The translations under genes were made by a program, and so were the position numbers. A stretch of DNA of 6,402 bases from Spirochaetales bacterium (GTDB lineage: Bacteria; Spirochaetota; Spirochaetia; Treponematales; UBA12059): assembly GCA_004525355.1 (NCBI GenBank), contig SPCK01000132.1, forward strand, positions 1 to 6,402. The letters are read 5' to 3'. The notes below the pieces were generated by a model. That model was not told where the DNA came from, did no database searches, and saw only the letters and a list, made by a program, of their open reading frames with translations. Positions 5,992 to 6,402 of the stretch are shown here, piece by piece (position 1 is the first letter of the stretch; each line of letters begins with the position of its first letter).

Positions 5992-6402
5992 TTATTCCGC
6001 GCTTTTCTCCATGCTCAGGGCGGCTGTTTCGGTTAGCGTAATGCCATCGATGCCAACGCGGGCGGGAGTCAGTTTCATGACTACGATCGATTTGCCTCCG
6101 TCATCGTTTCTGGTTGACAGGGCAAGTTCCCAGGTTGTCCTGCGCGACGAGGGTTGCGCTCCTTCGCTTACGGCTCGCATATCCAGGACAGTTCGCCCCT
6201 CGAGCATGAAAACCGCGAAAGCGCCCGTTTCGACGACGTCATTCTTCTGCAGCGAATATGAGGAGCCGGTCAGCTTGAGCCTCGAGCCATCCGGGGCGAT
6301 ATACAGCCCGTCGAGGTTCTGCCCTGAAAAATGGGCCGACGAAGGTGTCTTCCTGAAGGACTTGGCAATCTCTGCGCTCATTCGGCGATAGCGTCCATCC
6401 CA
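5992..6402 (-). CDS. Unrecognised beta-rich protein, 5'-truncated
   Basis: The frame is open to the window edge, giving 136 visible residues that begin WDGRYRRMSAEI and end ALSMEKSAE. The Met at 6381 has no Shine-Dalgarno before it, and the seven residues upstream (WDGRYRR) read as real protein, so the start most likely lies beyond the window. I do not recognise the family. After a short amphipathic helix (SAEIAKSFRKTP) the sequence alternates hydrophobic and polar residues in strand-like runs (NLDGLYIAP, SRLKLTGSSYSLQ, GAFAVFMLEGRTVLDMRAV, SIVVMKLTPARVGIDGITLT), suggesting a small beta-barrel or sandwich at the C-terminus of a larger, possibly exported, protein. It has no cysteine in the visible part. 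It converges on the SPOR gene with a hairpin between them and is not part of that operon. Confidence 0.7.
   Translation of the reverse strand, partial: WDGRYRRMSAEIAKSFRKTPSSAHFSGQNLDGLYIAPDGSRLKLTGSSYSLQKNDVVETGAFAVFMLEGRTVLDMRAVSEGAQPSSRRTTWELALSTRNDDGGKSIVVMKLTPARVGIDGITLTETAALSMEKSAE

Noticed and set aside
1..6402. Defence system, prophage, insertion sequence, CRISPR array or RNA gene
   Set aside because: Reading both strands showed no transposase, integrase, nuclease or phage protein, no regularly spaced repeats, and no tRNA or rRNA signature; the genes are housekeeping and envelope types.

Overview
This is a GC-rich bacterial window with almost no spare DNA. Seven protein genes are visible: six on the + strand and one convergent partial gene on the - strand at the right edge. 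The best lineage guess is a spirochaete (Spirochaetota, Treponema/Spirochaeta-like). This is inferred from the wording of the MiaB protein (ETYGCQMN at its start, NTCSVRITAENR, CSYCIVPYVRGRE around the radical-SAM cysteines), from the split form of PurH, and from the order miaB - LapA-like membrane protein - SPOR-domain exported protein. It rests on recalled family resemblance, not on a search, and I hold it at about 0.6.

Left block (1-2626), folate and purine synthesis: the 3' part of folE2 (type IB GTP cyclohydrolase, first step of tetrahydrofolate synthesis) overlaps by one base a gene for the IMP cyclohydrolase half of PurH. Fourteen bases later a separate gene encodes the AICAR transformylase half. 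Most bacteria carry these two activities in one fused PurH chain; here they are two intact polypeptides in different frames. The block has a clear logic: FolE2 uses GTP to start the folate cofactor, the transformylase spends a formylated folate on AICAR, and the cyclohydrolase closes the ring to IMP, the precursor of GTP. A small hairpin 18 bases after the last stop may end the transcript.

Middle (2627-3276): a 179-base gap, then a 118-residue glycine-rich, strongly hydrophobic membrane protein of unknown function with an excellent Shine-Dalgarno sequence, then a 114-base gap with a 10-base direct repeat and no clear terminator.

Right block (3277-5949), a tightly packed transcription unit: miaB (tRNA methylthiotransferase) overlaps by one base a two-helix LapA/DUF1049-type membrane protein, followed after seven bases by an exported protein with a TPR-like helical middle and a C-terminal SPOR (peptidoglycan-binding) domain. 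A hairpin without a T-tract lies between this unit and a convergent, unrecognised, beta-rich partial gene (5992-6402, - strand).

I found no tRNA or rRNA gene, insertion sequence, phage gene, CRISPR array or toxin/defence system. The window reads as ordinary core genome. The points most worth a second look are the split PurH with its folE2 linkage, the small glycine-rich membrane protein, and the miaB-LapA-SPOR coupling.
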